A stretch of 64,000 bases of DNA from positions 321,001 to 385,000 of the forward strand of contig NZ_CP029761.1 of NCBI RefSeq assembly GCF_006874585.1, written 5' to 3'. This stretch comes from Sphingomonas sp. IC081 (GTDB lineage Bacteria; Pseudomonadota; Alphaproteobacteria; Sphingomonadales; Sphingomonadaceae). A model generated the notes under the pieces. The model was given only the letters and a program-made list of their open reading frames with translations. It did not search any database and was not told the DNA's origin. Every line of letters begins with the position of its first letter. The first letter of the stretch is position 1. Position numbers and translations under genes: made by a program. Shown one piece after another: positions 8,999 through 16,702 of this stretch.

Positions 8999-10005
8999 TG
9001 CGTCCTGCCGACCACCCTGATGCCCGCACCGGACGGATCGGCGTAATGCTGGTCAATCTGGGTACGCCCGATGCGCCGACCGCGCCCGCAGTGCGCCGTT
9101 ACCTGGCCGAATTCCTGTCCGACCCGCGCGTGGTGGAGATCCCGGCGCTGGTGTGGAAGCCGATCCTCCACGGTGTGATCCTGCGCACGCGTCCGGCCAA
9201 GTCCGCCCATGCCTATGGCCAGGTCTGGACCGAAGCGGGCTCGCCGCTCGCCGCGATCACCGCCGCGCAGGCGCGGGGCCTGCAGGAGCGTCTGGATGGA
9301 CGCGCCATGGTCGACTGGGCGATGCGCTACGGCAATCCCTCGATCCCGGAGCGCCTTCAGGCGATGAAGGACGCCGGGTGTGACCGCATCCTCGTTGCGC
9401 CGCTCTATCCGCAGTATTCGGGGGCGACGACCGCCTCGGTGTCGGACAAGGTGGGCGAGGCGATGGCGCGGATGCGTTGGCAACCCGCGTTGCGCAGCCT
9501 GCCGCCCTATTACGATGATCCCGCACACATCGACGCGCTAGAAGCCGATCTGGCGCGGCAGGTCGAGTCGCTGGCCTTTGTGCCTGAAGTGCTGCTGCTT
9601 TCGTTCCACGGCATGCCGCAGCGCACGCTCGATCTTGGTGATCCCTACCATTGCCACTGCCGCAAGACCGCTCGCCTGCTGGCCGGGCGCCTCGCGTCGC
9701 GCTTTGCAGACTTGCGTGTCGAAACTGCGTTCCAGTCGCGGTTCGGGCGTGCCAGGTGGCTGGAACCGGCCACCGAGAGCGTGCTGGAATCCGAGGCGAA
9801 AGCCGGCACCCGGAGCCTTGCGATTGCTGCGCCGGGCTTTTCGGCAGACTGCGTGGAGACCCTGGAGGAACTGGCGATCCGCGGACGAGAAGTGTTCGAG
9901 GCGGCCGGCGGCAAGGACTTCGCGGTACTGTCCTGCCTCAACGATACGGTTGTCGGCATCGACATGCTGGAAACCCTGGTGCGGCGGGAACTGTCGGGCT
10001 GGTGA
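8998..10005 (+). CDS. hemH: Ferrochelatase
   Basis: Inserts Fe2+ into protoporphyrin IX in the last step of protohaem synthesis; 335 residues. Recognisable blocks are VMLVNLGTPDAPT near the N-terminus, LLLSFHGMPQRTL (His ligand region), YHCHCRKTARLLA and FQSRFGRARWLEPAT, and PGFSADCVETLEEL in the active-site half. The ATG at 8998 overlaps the previous stop by ATGA, so the gene is co-translated with the molybdenum-hydroxylase subunit. No membrane anchor is evident. Confidence 0.95.
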   Translation: MRPADHPDARTGRIGVMLVNLGTPDAPTAPAVRRYLAEFLSDPRVVEIPALVWKPILHGVILRTRPAKSAHAYGQVWTEAGSPLAAITAAQARGLQERLDGRAMVDWAMRYGNPSIPERLQAMKDAGCDRILVAPLYPQYSGATTASVSDKVGEAMARMRWQPALRSLPPYYDDPAHIDALEADLARQVESLAFVPEVLLLSFHGMPQRTLDLGDPYHCHCRKTARLLAGRLASRFADLRVETAFQSRFGRARWLEPATESVLESEAKAGTRSLAIAAPGFSADCVETLEELAIRGREVFEAAGGKDFAVLSCLNDTVVGIDMLETLVRRELSGW

Positions 10006-10131
10006 CGCGGCCGGGAAGACGTGACTCCGGTAAAGCGCCCCGGATGACAAGGTTTTAACCCGGCAATTCTTGACTCGAAGGCGTCCTGTTCTAGTCCTGT
10101 TCCCTTACGTGGTAACACGGAAGGCACGCGC

Positions 10132-11109
10132 ATGGATGATACGGATTTCACCCTCGGCGGTCCTGTCACGGACGATTTTGCCTATGGCGGCGGCAGCGCT
10201 TCCGGCCAAGGTTCCGGTCTTTCGGTTTCGATCTTTGCCGACCGCGCCCATGTGCGCGCCGGGATGCGGGAGGATGCCGGGGCAGCGGGCTTGCGGGTCA
10301 CGGCCACGTCGCTGGCGGAACTGCTGGAACAGGGCGAGCGTCCGCTCGGCGATGTTGTCCTGCTGGATTGCCCGCAGGTCGATGGCGCGGCGCTGGCAGC
10401 CCTGTCGCGGCTGGACATGCGGGCACCGCAACTGGGAGCGCGGCTGATCGTCTCGACCAGTGTCGAGGCGCTGGATGACGTGTTTGCCTGCATGGACCAT
10501 TCCAACCCGTTGCTGCTGGTCGATCCCAGCCGGGCCGAGCGGGTGGTTGCCTTGGGGCGGGTGCTGGCAACGATGTCGCAGGGACGCGTGCGCGAGCTTT
10601 CCGACGACGACCGGCTGATGATCCTGCGGCTGACCGAGCAGGTCGGCGAGATTGCCGGGCGGATCGATCGGCTGGCGCCCTCTGGCGGCGGGGGGGACGG
10701 TGCTTTGGAGCCGGCAATTCCGCTGGCGCGCGAAGCACCCCCACGCTGTGCGGCGGCGCAGTTGCCCGATGCCCGGCTTGTTCGCAAGATCCTGCGCCAG
10801 CGTCAACTGCGCGCGCGTTTCATCGAGGGCGACCTGTTTGCCGATCCGGCCTGGGACATGCTGCTCGATCTTGCTGCCGCGCAAGGGGAAGGCAAGCAGG
10901 TCTCGGTGACCTCACTGTGCATCGCGGCTGCGGTGCCGCCGACGACGGCGCTGCGCTGGATCGGGCAGATGGTCGACGGTGGCCTGTTCCGCCGTGTGCT
11001 GGATGACAACGACAGACGCCGGGCCTTTATCGAACTGACCGACAAGGCCGTCGAGGGGCTTGGTCGCTATTTCGGGGAAATCGGTCTGGCGGCCCCGGCG
11101 CCGGTCTGA
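10132..11109 (+). CDS. MarR-like winged-helix regulator with N-terminal receiver-like domain
   Basis: A 325-residue protein not recognised as a named regulator. The C-terminal part (about residues 215-315) reads as a MarR-type winged helix: a conserved-length HTH (VTSLCIAAAVPPTTALRWI), then a wing with DDNDRRRAFIELTDKA, the usual MarR D-x-R-D/RR signature. The first ~135 residues have the strand-helix rhythm of a response-regulator receiver, including DVVLLDCP where the phosphoacceptor strand would be, but other acidic-pocket residues are not clear. A glycine-rich linker joins them. It may be a one-component or atypical two-component regulator. No target is evident next to it. Confidence 0.6.
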   Translation: MDDTDFTLGGPVTDDFAYGGGSASGQGSGLSVSIFADRAHVRAGMREDAGAAGLRVTATSLAELLEQGERPLGDVVLLDCPQVDGAALAALSRLDMRAPQLGARLIVSTSVEALDDVFACMDHSNPLLLVDPSRAERVVALGRVLATMSQGRVRELSDDDRLMILRLTEQVGEIAGRIDRLAPSGGGGDGALEPAIPLAREAPPRCAAAQLPDARLVRKILRQRQLRARFIEGDLFADPAWDMLLDLAAAQGEGKQVSVTSLCIAAAVPPTTALRWIGQMVDGGLFRRVLDDNDRRRAFIELTDKAVEGLGRYFGEIGLAAPAPV

Positions 11110-11157
11110 ACAACCGCGAAGTACCGGGCTGCAAATTGGCAGGCCCGGCATTCGCGG

Positions 11158-12309
11158 TCAGTTGCGGGTCTTCTGGCGGATCAAGCGCAGATACGTATCG
11201 GCCACTGCCTGGTTGATGCGGTCCCAGCTGAATTCCAGTGCGCGGCTCTCGCCGGCAAGGCCGTGGGCCTCGCGCATGTCCTGGTTCTCGACATAGCCCT
11301 TGATCGCTTCGGCGAACTGGTGGATCGCGCCGGGAGGCACGAGGCGGCCGGACTCGCGGTCGTTGACGAGGCTCTGGCTGCCGGTGGCGGCCGCGGCGAT
11401 TACCGGCAGGCGGCAGGCCATGGCTTCCAGTGTCACGTTGCCGAACGTCTCGGTGACCGAGGGGTTGAACAGCATGTCCATGCTGGCCACGGCGCGGGCC
11501 AGGTCGGCGCCTTGCTGGAAGCCGACAAAGACCGCCTGCGGCAGGCGTGCCTCGAACCATTCGCGGGCGGGGCCTTCACCGACCACCAGCACGCGGTGGG
11601 CGATGCCGCGCTGGGTTAGTTCGTCGAGCGTGTCGGAAAAGACGTCGAGGCCCTTTTCCATGACCAGGCGGCCCAGGAAGCCGATGGTCACTTCATGGTC
11701 GTCGATGCCATGCGCGCGGCGCCAGGCGAGGTCACGGCGGCCGGGGTGGAAGATTTCGCGATCCACTCCGCGCGACCAGATCGACACGTCGTAGTTCATG
11801 CGCTGTTCGCGCAGCAACTGGGCCATCGATTCCGAGGGAGCTACCAGCGCATCGCAGCGGCGGTAGAAGCGGCGCAGGATCGCCTCGATCAGCGGTTCGC
11901 CCCAGGCCATGTTGTAGTAACGAAGGTATGTCTCGAAGCGCGTGTGCACCGAAGCGAGCACCGGCAGGTTGCGCTTGCGCGCCCAGGTGACCGCCTGATG
12001 GCCGACCGGATCGGGCGAGGAGACATGCACCACATGCGGCGCAAATGCCTTGAGATCGCGGCGCGCCTTGCCCGAGATCGAGAGCGGGATGCGGTATTCC
12101 GAACGGGTCGGGATCGGCACCGCGCGAATGCCGACAAGATCGCCGGTCGGCTCGAAGGCGGGCTTGTCGACGACCGGGGCATAGACGCGCACTTGCGCCC
12201 CCTGGCGGAGCAGGTAGCCCACGAGACGGTTCAGGGCCTGGTTGGCGCCGTCGCGCACATAATTGTAGTTGCCCGAAAAGAGGGCGATCCGAAGGTCGGC
12301 GATATCCAT
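11158..12309 (-). CDS. GT4-family glycosyltransferase (GT-B fold)
   Basis: Retaining GT-B glycosyltransferase, about 383 residues. It starts IALFSGNYNYVRDGAN, the N-terminal nucleotide-sugar fold, and contains TIGFLGRLVMEKGLDVF (donor-domain start) and the EX7E-like ETFGNVTLE near the C-terminus. The pattern resembles the MgtA/PimB-like mannosyl- or glucosyltransferases that act on lipid acceptors. No signal peptide is seen, so it works on the cytoplasmic face. The start is uncertain: the ATG at 12309 begins right before the first strand, and ATGs at 12324 and further upstream are also in frame. The sugar and acceptor cannot be told from sequence. Confidence 0.85.
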   Translation of the reverse strand: MDIADLRIALFSGNYNYVRDGANQALNRLVGYLLRQGAQVRVYAPVVDKPAFEPTGDLVGIRAVPIPTRSEYRIPLSISGKARRDLKAFAPHVVHVSSPDPVGHQAVTWARKRNLPVLASVHTRFETYLRYYNMAWGEPLIEAILRRFYRRCDALVAPSESMAQLLREQRMNYDVSIWSRGVDREIFHPGRRDLAWRRAHGIDDHEVTIGFLGRLVMEKGLDVFSDTLDELTQRGIAHRVLVVGEGPAREWFEARLPQAVFVGFQQGADLARAVASMDMLFNPSVTETFGNVTLEAMACRLPVIAAAATGSQSLVNDRESGRLVPPGAIHQFAEAIKGYVENQDMREAHGLAGESRALEFSWDRINQAVADTYLRLIRQKTRN

Positions 12310-12464
12310 GATGGGCAGCCCCATAGCCTCCCGGGCGGGGATTGGCGAGTGCGGATCATGGAAGGCCATGTGCGGGAAGCAGTGCGCGGCGGCATTTTCC
12401 ATGAAATGCCGCCGCGCATCCTTTCACTCGAAATTCTTGACGCGGTTATGACGTCCGGGGGCGA

Positions 12465-12965
12465 TCAGCGGCGCCAGTCGTGATGGCGGTCCCGATCATG
12501 CCGGTCCCGGTCGCGGCGGTCCCAGTCGCGGCGGTCCCGGTCGTGACGACCCCAGTCGCGCCGATCATCACGGCCCCAGCCGCGGCGGTCGTCGCGCCAG
12601 TCGCGGTTGCCCCAGGCATGGCCGCGGCTCCAGCGGTCGCGGTAATACGGCGCGTAATAGCGGTCGTAGTAGCGATCCTGGTAGTAGCGGTTGGGGTAGC
12701 CTTCGTAGTAATAATAGTAACCCGGGCGGCCGCGCACGGTCACGTAACGGCGGGAATCGTAATAGCCGCGGTCGTAATAGTGGCGATCGCCGTGATCGGC
12801 GAGAGCAGCGCCGAGCGCGAGGCCGATGACGCCGGCACCGATGGCGATGGCCGCATCGTCGCCCCGGTCGTGGTAACCGTCACGGGCCATGGCGGGGGCC
12901 GAGGCCGTCAAGGCGCTGGCCGCAAGGGCTGCGGCGAGGCCGAATTTCCTGATCCTGATATGCAT
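12465..12965 (-). CDS. Secreted Tyr/Arg/Asp-rich protein with glycine-zipper segment
   Basis: Small exported protein of 166 residues of unknown function. A signal peptide ends at APAMA near residue 27, then a glycine-zipper-like hydrophobic stretch (AIAIGAGVIGLALGAALA), then a very biased tail of Tyr, Arg, Asp, His and Trp, including repeated RDRR/DRHDRD units. The start at 12965 has AAAGGGAG upstream. That ribosome binding site lies inside the 9-bp target duplication of an insertion sequence, so the gene's original promoter has been displaced about 1 kb away. A paralogue lies on the other side of the insertion (14268-14696). Confidence 0.75.
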   Translation of the reverse strand: MHIRIRKFGLAAALAASALTASAPAMARDGYHDRGDDAAIAIGAGVIGLALGAALADHGDRHYYDRGYYDSRRYVTVRGRPGYYYYYEGYPNRYYQDRYYDRYYAPYYRDRWSRGHAWGNRDWRDDRRGWGRDDRRDWGRHDRDRRDWDRRDRDRHDRDRHHDWRR

Positions 12966-12977
12966 CGAATTGAACTC

Positions 12978-12986
12978 CCTTTCCGG
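12978..12986. repeat. 9-bp target-site duplication of the IS903-type element
   Basis: CCTTTCCGG stands immediately left of the element (12978-12986) and again immediately right of it (14036-14044). Nine bases is the duplication length of the IS903 group of the IS5 family. An unbroken pair marks a simple, fairly recent transposition. Confidence 0.9.
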
Positions 12987-14035
12987 GGCTTTGTTGTACA
13001 AATCTATCGCAGGTCAGCAGTCATCCTTTGAAGGCATCGATCACGCGACACGCTGAGTTTGGGGCCTTCCGAGTGCGGTGAAGTGGTTGAGGATGGCGGC
13101 GCGGATTTGCATTTCGGCGACCTGACGATCGAAGTCTCGAGCCATGATGCGTTCCCCCAGCAGCTTGAAGCAATGCATCTTCGTTTCAACCAGACTGCGC
13201 TGATGATAGCCGCTCCATCGCTTCCAGATTGCCCTGCCGAACCGCCGGCTTGAGCGAACGATTTCATTTCGGGCGGCAAGGCCCGGCGTATTTTCGGGCC
13301 AGGCTTTTGCATTGCCGCGGGCGGGGATGATCGCACAGGCATTGCGCGCGGCAATGGCTTCGTGACAGGCCCTTGTGTCAAAAGCGCCATCGGCGCTGAC
13401 GGTCGCGATCGCTTGGCCGGGTGGTATCTGCTCCAGCAGTTCGGGAAGCATGGGCGCATCGCCAACCCGGCTCCCGGTCACTTCGATGGCGCGGATTTCC
13501 AACGACCCGGCGTCCACGCCCAGGTGGACCTTTCGCCACTGGCGGCGTTTGGAAGGACCATGCTTGCGTCTGCACCATTCCCCGTCACCCACCGCCTTGA
13601 TGCCCGTGCTGTCGATCAACAGGTGCAACGGCGCGGAACTGGGCTGACAGGGGATCTCGACAAGCAGGGTCTTCTGCCTCCGACTCAAAGTGCTGAAATC
13701 CGGCACTGGCCAATCAAGCCCTGCCATATTGAGAAGGCTGGCGACCATGCCTGTGGTCTGGCGCAAGGGAAGCTTGAACACGCCCTTCAGCGTTAGGCAG
13801 GCCTGGATCGCGGCATCCGAGAACATAGGCTGCCGCCCGCGCTTGCCGGTCGGCGCGGACAGCCACTGCATCCCAGGATCAAACCAGACCTGAAGCGAAC
13901 CTCTCTGCGCCAACGCTGCGTTGTAGGACTTCCAGTTTGTCGTGCGGTAACGGGCGCGGAGTGGTTTGCTCATCGTCGCTCCGTAACCTCATGGATTCAC
14001 AAACGGAATCCCTTGGGCATTTGCGCAACAAAGCC
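12987..14035 (-). mobile_element. IS5-family, IS903-group insertion sequence (complete)
   Basis: A 1049-bp element bounded by inverted repeats that start GGCTTTGTTG, as in IS903. The left end reads GGCTTTGTTGTACAAAT and the right end, in reverse complement, GGCTTTGTTGCGCAAAT: 15 of 17 bases match. One intact transposase fills it. It is flanked by the perfect 9-bp direct repeat CCTTTCCGG. It sits between a secreted-protein gene's ribosome binding site and its former upstream region. Confidence 0.92.
13041..13973 (-). CDS. IS5-family (IS903-group) DDE transposase
   Basis: Full-length transposase of 310 residues. The DDE residues are visible: LLIDSTGIK (first Asp), SADGAFDTRA (second Asp) and SLVETKMHCFK (Glu, in the Y-2-R-3-E-6-K signature). 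The N-terminus RYRTTNWKSYNAAL and WFDPGMQW are typical of this group. The frame is uninterrupted, so the element may still be active. It is the same length as the transposase at 22210-23142, but the two differ at many positions, so they are separate arrivals rather than copies from one recent burst. Confidence 0.95.
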   Translation of the reverse strand: MSKPLRARYRTTNWKSYNAALAQRGSLQVWFDPGMQWLSAPTGKRGRQPMFSDAAIQACLTLKGVFKLPLRQTTGMVASLLNMAGLDWPVPDFSTLSRRQKTLLVEIPCQPSSAPLHLLIDSTGIKAVGDGEWCRRKHGPSKRRQWRKVHLGVDAGSLEIRAIEVTGSRVGDAPMLPELLEQIPPGQAIATVSADGAFDTRACHEAIAARNACAIIPARGNAKAWPENTPGLAARNEIVRSSRRFGRAIWKRWSGYHQRSLVETKMHCFKLLGERIMARDFDRQVAEMQIRAAILNHFTALGRPQTQRVA

Positions 14036-14181
14036 CCTTTCCGGGCCAACCAGGTAACGGCGGTTCCAGCGGGCACGTGCCACATTTCTGCAATGTTGCC
14101 ACTGAACAGGCCGTGAACTTCCGGTTGGTCTTGCGAAAGCTGGGCGCTTGGCGGGCCGTGCCGGGGACAGCCGCTGCGCAC

Positions 14182-14220
14182 AAAAAAAGACGCCCGGCCA
14201 GGAGGAGGGGCCGGGCGTCT
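14182..14220 (-). terminator. Rho-independent terminator after the second Tyr/Arg-rich gene
   Basis: A 12-bp stem AGACGCCCGGCC (14188-14199) pairs with GGCCGGGCGTCT (14209-14220). On the minus strand it is followed by seven T residues. It ends the transcript of the gene at 14268-14696, so the downstream paralogue at 12465-12965 must have had its own promoter between here and the IS. Confidence 0.9.
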
Positions 14221-14267
14221 CGTCGCAGCCGGGGAGGGGGACCCGGCTGCTCGGTGGTCTTTATCGA

Positions 14268-14696
14268 TCAGTAGCCGCGGCGAAAGTCGTCCCGGTCGCG
14301 GTCGTAGCCGCGGCGGTAGTCGCCGTGGTCGCCGCCGCGTCCGTCGTGGCCGCCCCAATTCTGGCCTCGGCCGTCATTGCGGTGGTAGCGAGCATATTCG
14401 TCGCGGCTGTGGCGGCGGCCATCGCGGTCCCAGTACCAGCCGTCGCGGAATTCCCATCCGCTGGTCCAGGCTCGGCCATATCCGGTGTCATAGCCGTAAT
14501 CGGCATAGTCGCGGTGGTGGTCGTTGCTCGAGGCGAGGATCGCGCCGAGCGCGAGGCCGACGACGCCGGCACCGATGGCAACCGCTGCGGTGTTGTCGCC
14601 GCCGCGGCGATAGTCCTGAGCCATGGCCGGGGTCGCAGCGGCAAGTGCCGTCGCCGCGAGCGCACCGGAAAGGCCGATCTTGCGCATGATGGACAT
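14268..14696 (-). CDS. Secreted Tyr/Arg/Asp/Gly-rich protein with glycine-zipper segment (paralogue)
   Basis: A 142-residue exported protein of unknown function. A signal peptide ends at ATPAMA, followed by AVAIGAGVVGLALGAILA, almost the same hydrophobic glycine-zipper motif as in the protein at 12465-12965, and then an Asp/Arg/Gly/Tyr/Trp-rich tail. The start at 14696 has AAGGAG about nine bases upstream. The shared architecture suggests a tandem duplication. The tail composition recalls RcnB-like and other hydrophilic periplasmic proteins, but no specific family is claimed. Confidence 0.75.
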   Translation of the reverse strand: MSIMRKIGLSGALAATALAAATPAMAQDYRRGGDNTAAVAIGAGVVGLALGAILASSNDHHRDYADYGYDTGYGRAWTSGWEFRDGWYWDRDGRRHSRDEYARYHRNDGRGQNWGGHDGRGGDHGDYRRGYDRDRDDFRRGY

Positions 14697-14850
14697 GGTT
14701 CGAAACTCCTTGTCAGGAGAACCGAGGCCCGCGTCCTGCGGTGCCTTACGTCTCCTGCGTTGAGCTCCTTCTAGGTGAGCCTGGCTGAACGGAATTGGAG
14801 CAGCTTTGGCAGAATTCGTTCAGGTTGGTATTTGATTGTATGAACTGAAT

Positions 14851-15286
14851 TCAGGCGAGCACGCCGCGTCCGCGCAGGCGGACCGTATAGAAGAACAGCA
14901 GGAGCGCGGCGATCCAGATCGCCAGCCGCAGCGCCAGTTCGGCGGCATTCGCCGTCATGGGCATCGGCGACAGCAAGAGGTAGGCCTGGTTCGCGGCCAG
15001 CCCCAGCAGCGACAGGGCAAAGGCATGGGCGGTCCAGCGCAAGCGCATGACCAGCAGCAAGGCGCCCAGCAGGCCGGCGCCGGCTCCGAGCGCCCAACTG
15101 GCGAGGGTCCAGGCCGGGGCGGCGTCGAGCCAGTCGATTACGGCAGGCGGGACCTTGGCCATCCAGGCGGGATCGCGCGTGACGGTCATCGCATAGTCGA
15201 GGCAGCCAAAGCCGTTCCACAGGATCGCCAGCAGGCCGACCGGCCAGAGATGGAAGGGCGTGCGTGCCGCTGCAGTTCCGTGTCAT
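14851..15286 (-). pseudogene. Small membrane protein with an apparent 1-base frameshift near its N-terminus
   Basis: Unnamed protein with about four hydrophobic segments. The main frame runs from about 15282 to 14851 but has no ATG, GTG or TTG until 15189, well inside the protein. The best start, an ATG at 15286 with GGAAGGAAG upstream, is one base out of frame. Removing one A in the GGAACT context (15276-15279) would join MTR to a first transmembrane segment containing FHLWPVGLLAILW, then the rest (WTLASWALGAGAGLLGALLL, ALRLAIWIAALLLFFYT). So this is either a genuine frameshift mutation or a base-call error; if neither, translation starts at 15189 and the first helix is lost. Confidence 0.65.
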
Positions 15287-15379
15287 GGTGCCGTCTTCCT
15301 TCCCTGTGCGAGCCGGGAGGCAGCCTAGGGGTATCGCGCAGGCGGTGCAATTGCGCGGGATAGTCGCTAGATAGCCCCC

Positions 15380-16702
15380 ATGGCCGACCTTTTTGCCGAT
15401 GATCTTCCGCCCTCCAGCCGCCCCGACATGCCGGGAGAGGATGCCCCGCTGGCCGACCGCTTGCGCCCGCGCACCTTGGCCGACGTGGTGGGGCAGGAGC
15501 ACCTGACCGGTCCCGAAGGGCCGATCGGGCGCATGGTGGCGGCGGGCCGGCTGTCCTCGATGATCCTCTGGGGGCCGCCGGGAACCGGCAAGACCAGCAC
15601 GGCGCGGCTCCTGGCCGACGCGGTGGGCATGCGCTTTGCGGCGGTGTCGGCGGTGTTTTCGGGCGTCGCCGATCTCAAGAAGGCCTTTGCCGAGGCCGAC
15701 GTGGCCGCGCGCGCCGGGCAGCGCACGCTGCTGTTCGTGGACGAGATCCACCGTTTCAACCGTGCCCAGCAGGACGGTTTCCTGCCGTTCGTCGAGCGCG
15801 GCACGGTGACGCTGATCGGTGCGACGACCGAGAACCCCAGCTTTGCGCTCAACGCGGCCTTGCTGAGCCGGGCACAAGTGCTGATCCTCCACCGGCTCGG
15901 GCCGGAGGCGCTGGAAAGCCTGCTGGACAAGGCGGAAGCGCTCGAGGGGCCGCTGCCGCTTGACGGCGACGCGCGGGCGGCGCTGGTCGCCTCGGCCGAC
16001 GGCGACGGGCGGTTCCTGCTCAATCAGGCGGAAACGCTTTATGCGGCGCGGATCGGCGAGCCGCTCGATCCCCGCGGGCTGGGGGCCTTTCTCCAGCGCC
16101 GCGTGGCGGTCTACGACAAGGACCGCGACGGCCACTACAACCTGATTTCCGCGCTGCACAAGTCGGTACGCGGGTCGGATCCCCAGGCCGCCCTCTATTA
16201 TCTGGCGCGCATGCTGACGGCGGGCGAGGAGCCGCTTTATCTGCTCCGCCGCCTGACCCGCATGGCGAGCGAGGATATCGGACTTGCCGATCCGCAGGCG
16301 CTGCTTCAGTGCATCGCCGCCAAGCAGACCTACGAGTTCCTTGGCAGTCCCGAGGGGGAAGGGGCGATCGTGCAGGCCTGCCTCTATCTTGCCACCGCGC
16401 CCAAATCGAACGCGGCCTACATGGCGCAGAAGGCGGCGTGGCAGAGCGCGCGGGAAACCGGATCGCTGCCGCCGCCCGCCAACATCCTCAACGCACCGAC
16501 CAAGCTGATGAAGGACATCGGCTACGGCAAGGACTATGCCTACGACCACGATGCCCCGGACGGCTTCTCGGGCGACAACTACTGGCCGGAAGGCATGGCG
16601 CCGCAGACCTTCTACGAACCGGTCGAGCGCGGGTTCGAGCGGGACCTGCGCAAACGTATCGAGTGGTGGGACCGCAAGCGCGCAGAGCGCCGCGCAGAGT
16701 GA
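15380..16702 (+). CDS. rarA: Replication-associated recombination protein A (AAA+ ATPase)
   Basis: RarA/MgsA clamp-loader-like ATPase of 440 residues that acts at stalled replication forks. Walker A GPPGTGKTST lies near residue 70, Walker B FVDEIHRFNRAQQD near 117, and sensor 1 GATTENPSF follows. The C-terminal half has the family's oligomerisation region (RGSDPQAALYYLARML, MASEDIGLADPQAL). Its stop overlaps the start of the next gene by ATGA, so the two are coupled. Confidence 0.95.
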   Translation: MADLFADDLPPSSRPDMPGEDAPLADRLRPRTLADVVGQEHLTGPEGPIGRMVAAGRLSSMILWGPPGTGKTSTARLLADAVGMRFAAVSAVFSGVADLKKAFAEADVAARAGQRTLLFVDEIHRFNRAQQDGFLPFVERGTVTLIGATTENPSFALNAALLSRAQVLILHRLGPEALESLLDKAEALEGPLPLDGDARAALVASADGDGRFLLNQAETLYAARIGEPLDPRGLGAFLQRRVAVYDKDRDGHYNLISALHKSVRGSDPQAALYYLARMLTAGEEPLYLLRRLTRMASEDIGLADPQALLQCIAAKQTYEFLGSPEGEGAIVQACLYLATAPKSNAAYMAQKAAWQSARETGSLPPPANILNAPTKLMKDIGYGKDYAYDHDAPDGFSGDNYWPEGMAPQTFYEPVERGFERDLRKRIEWWDRKRAERRAE

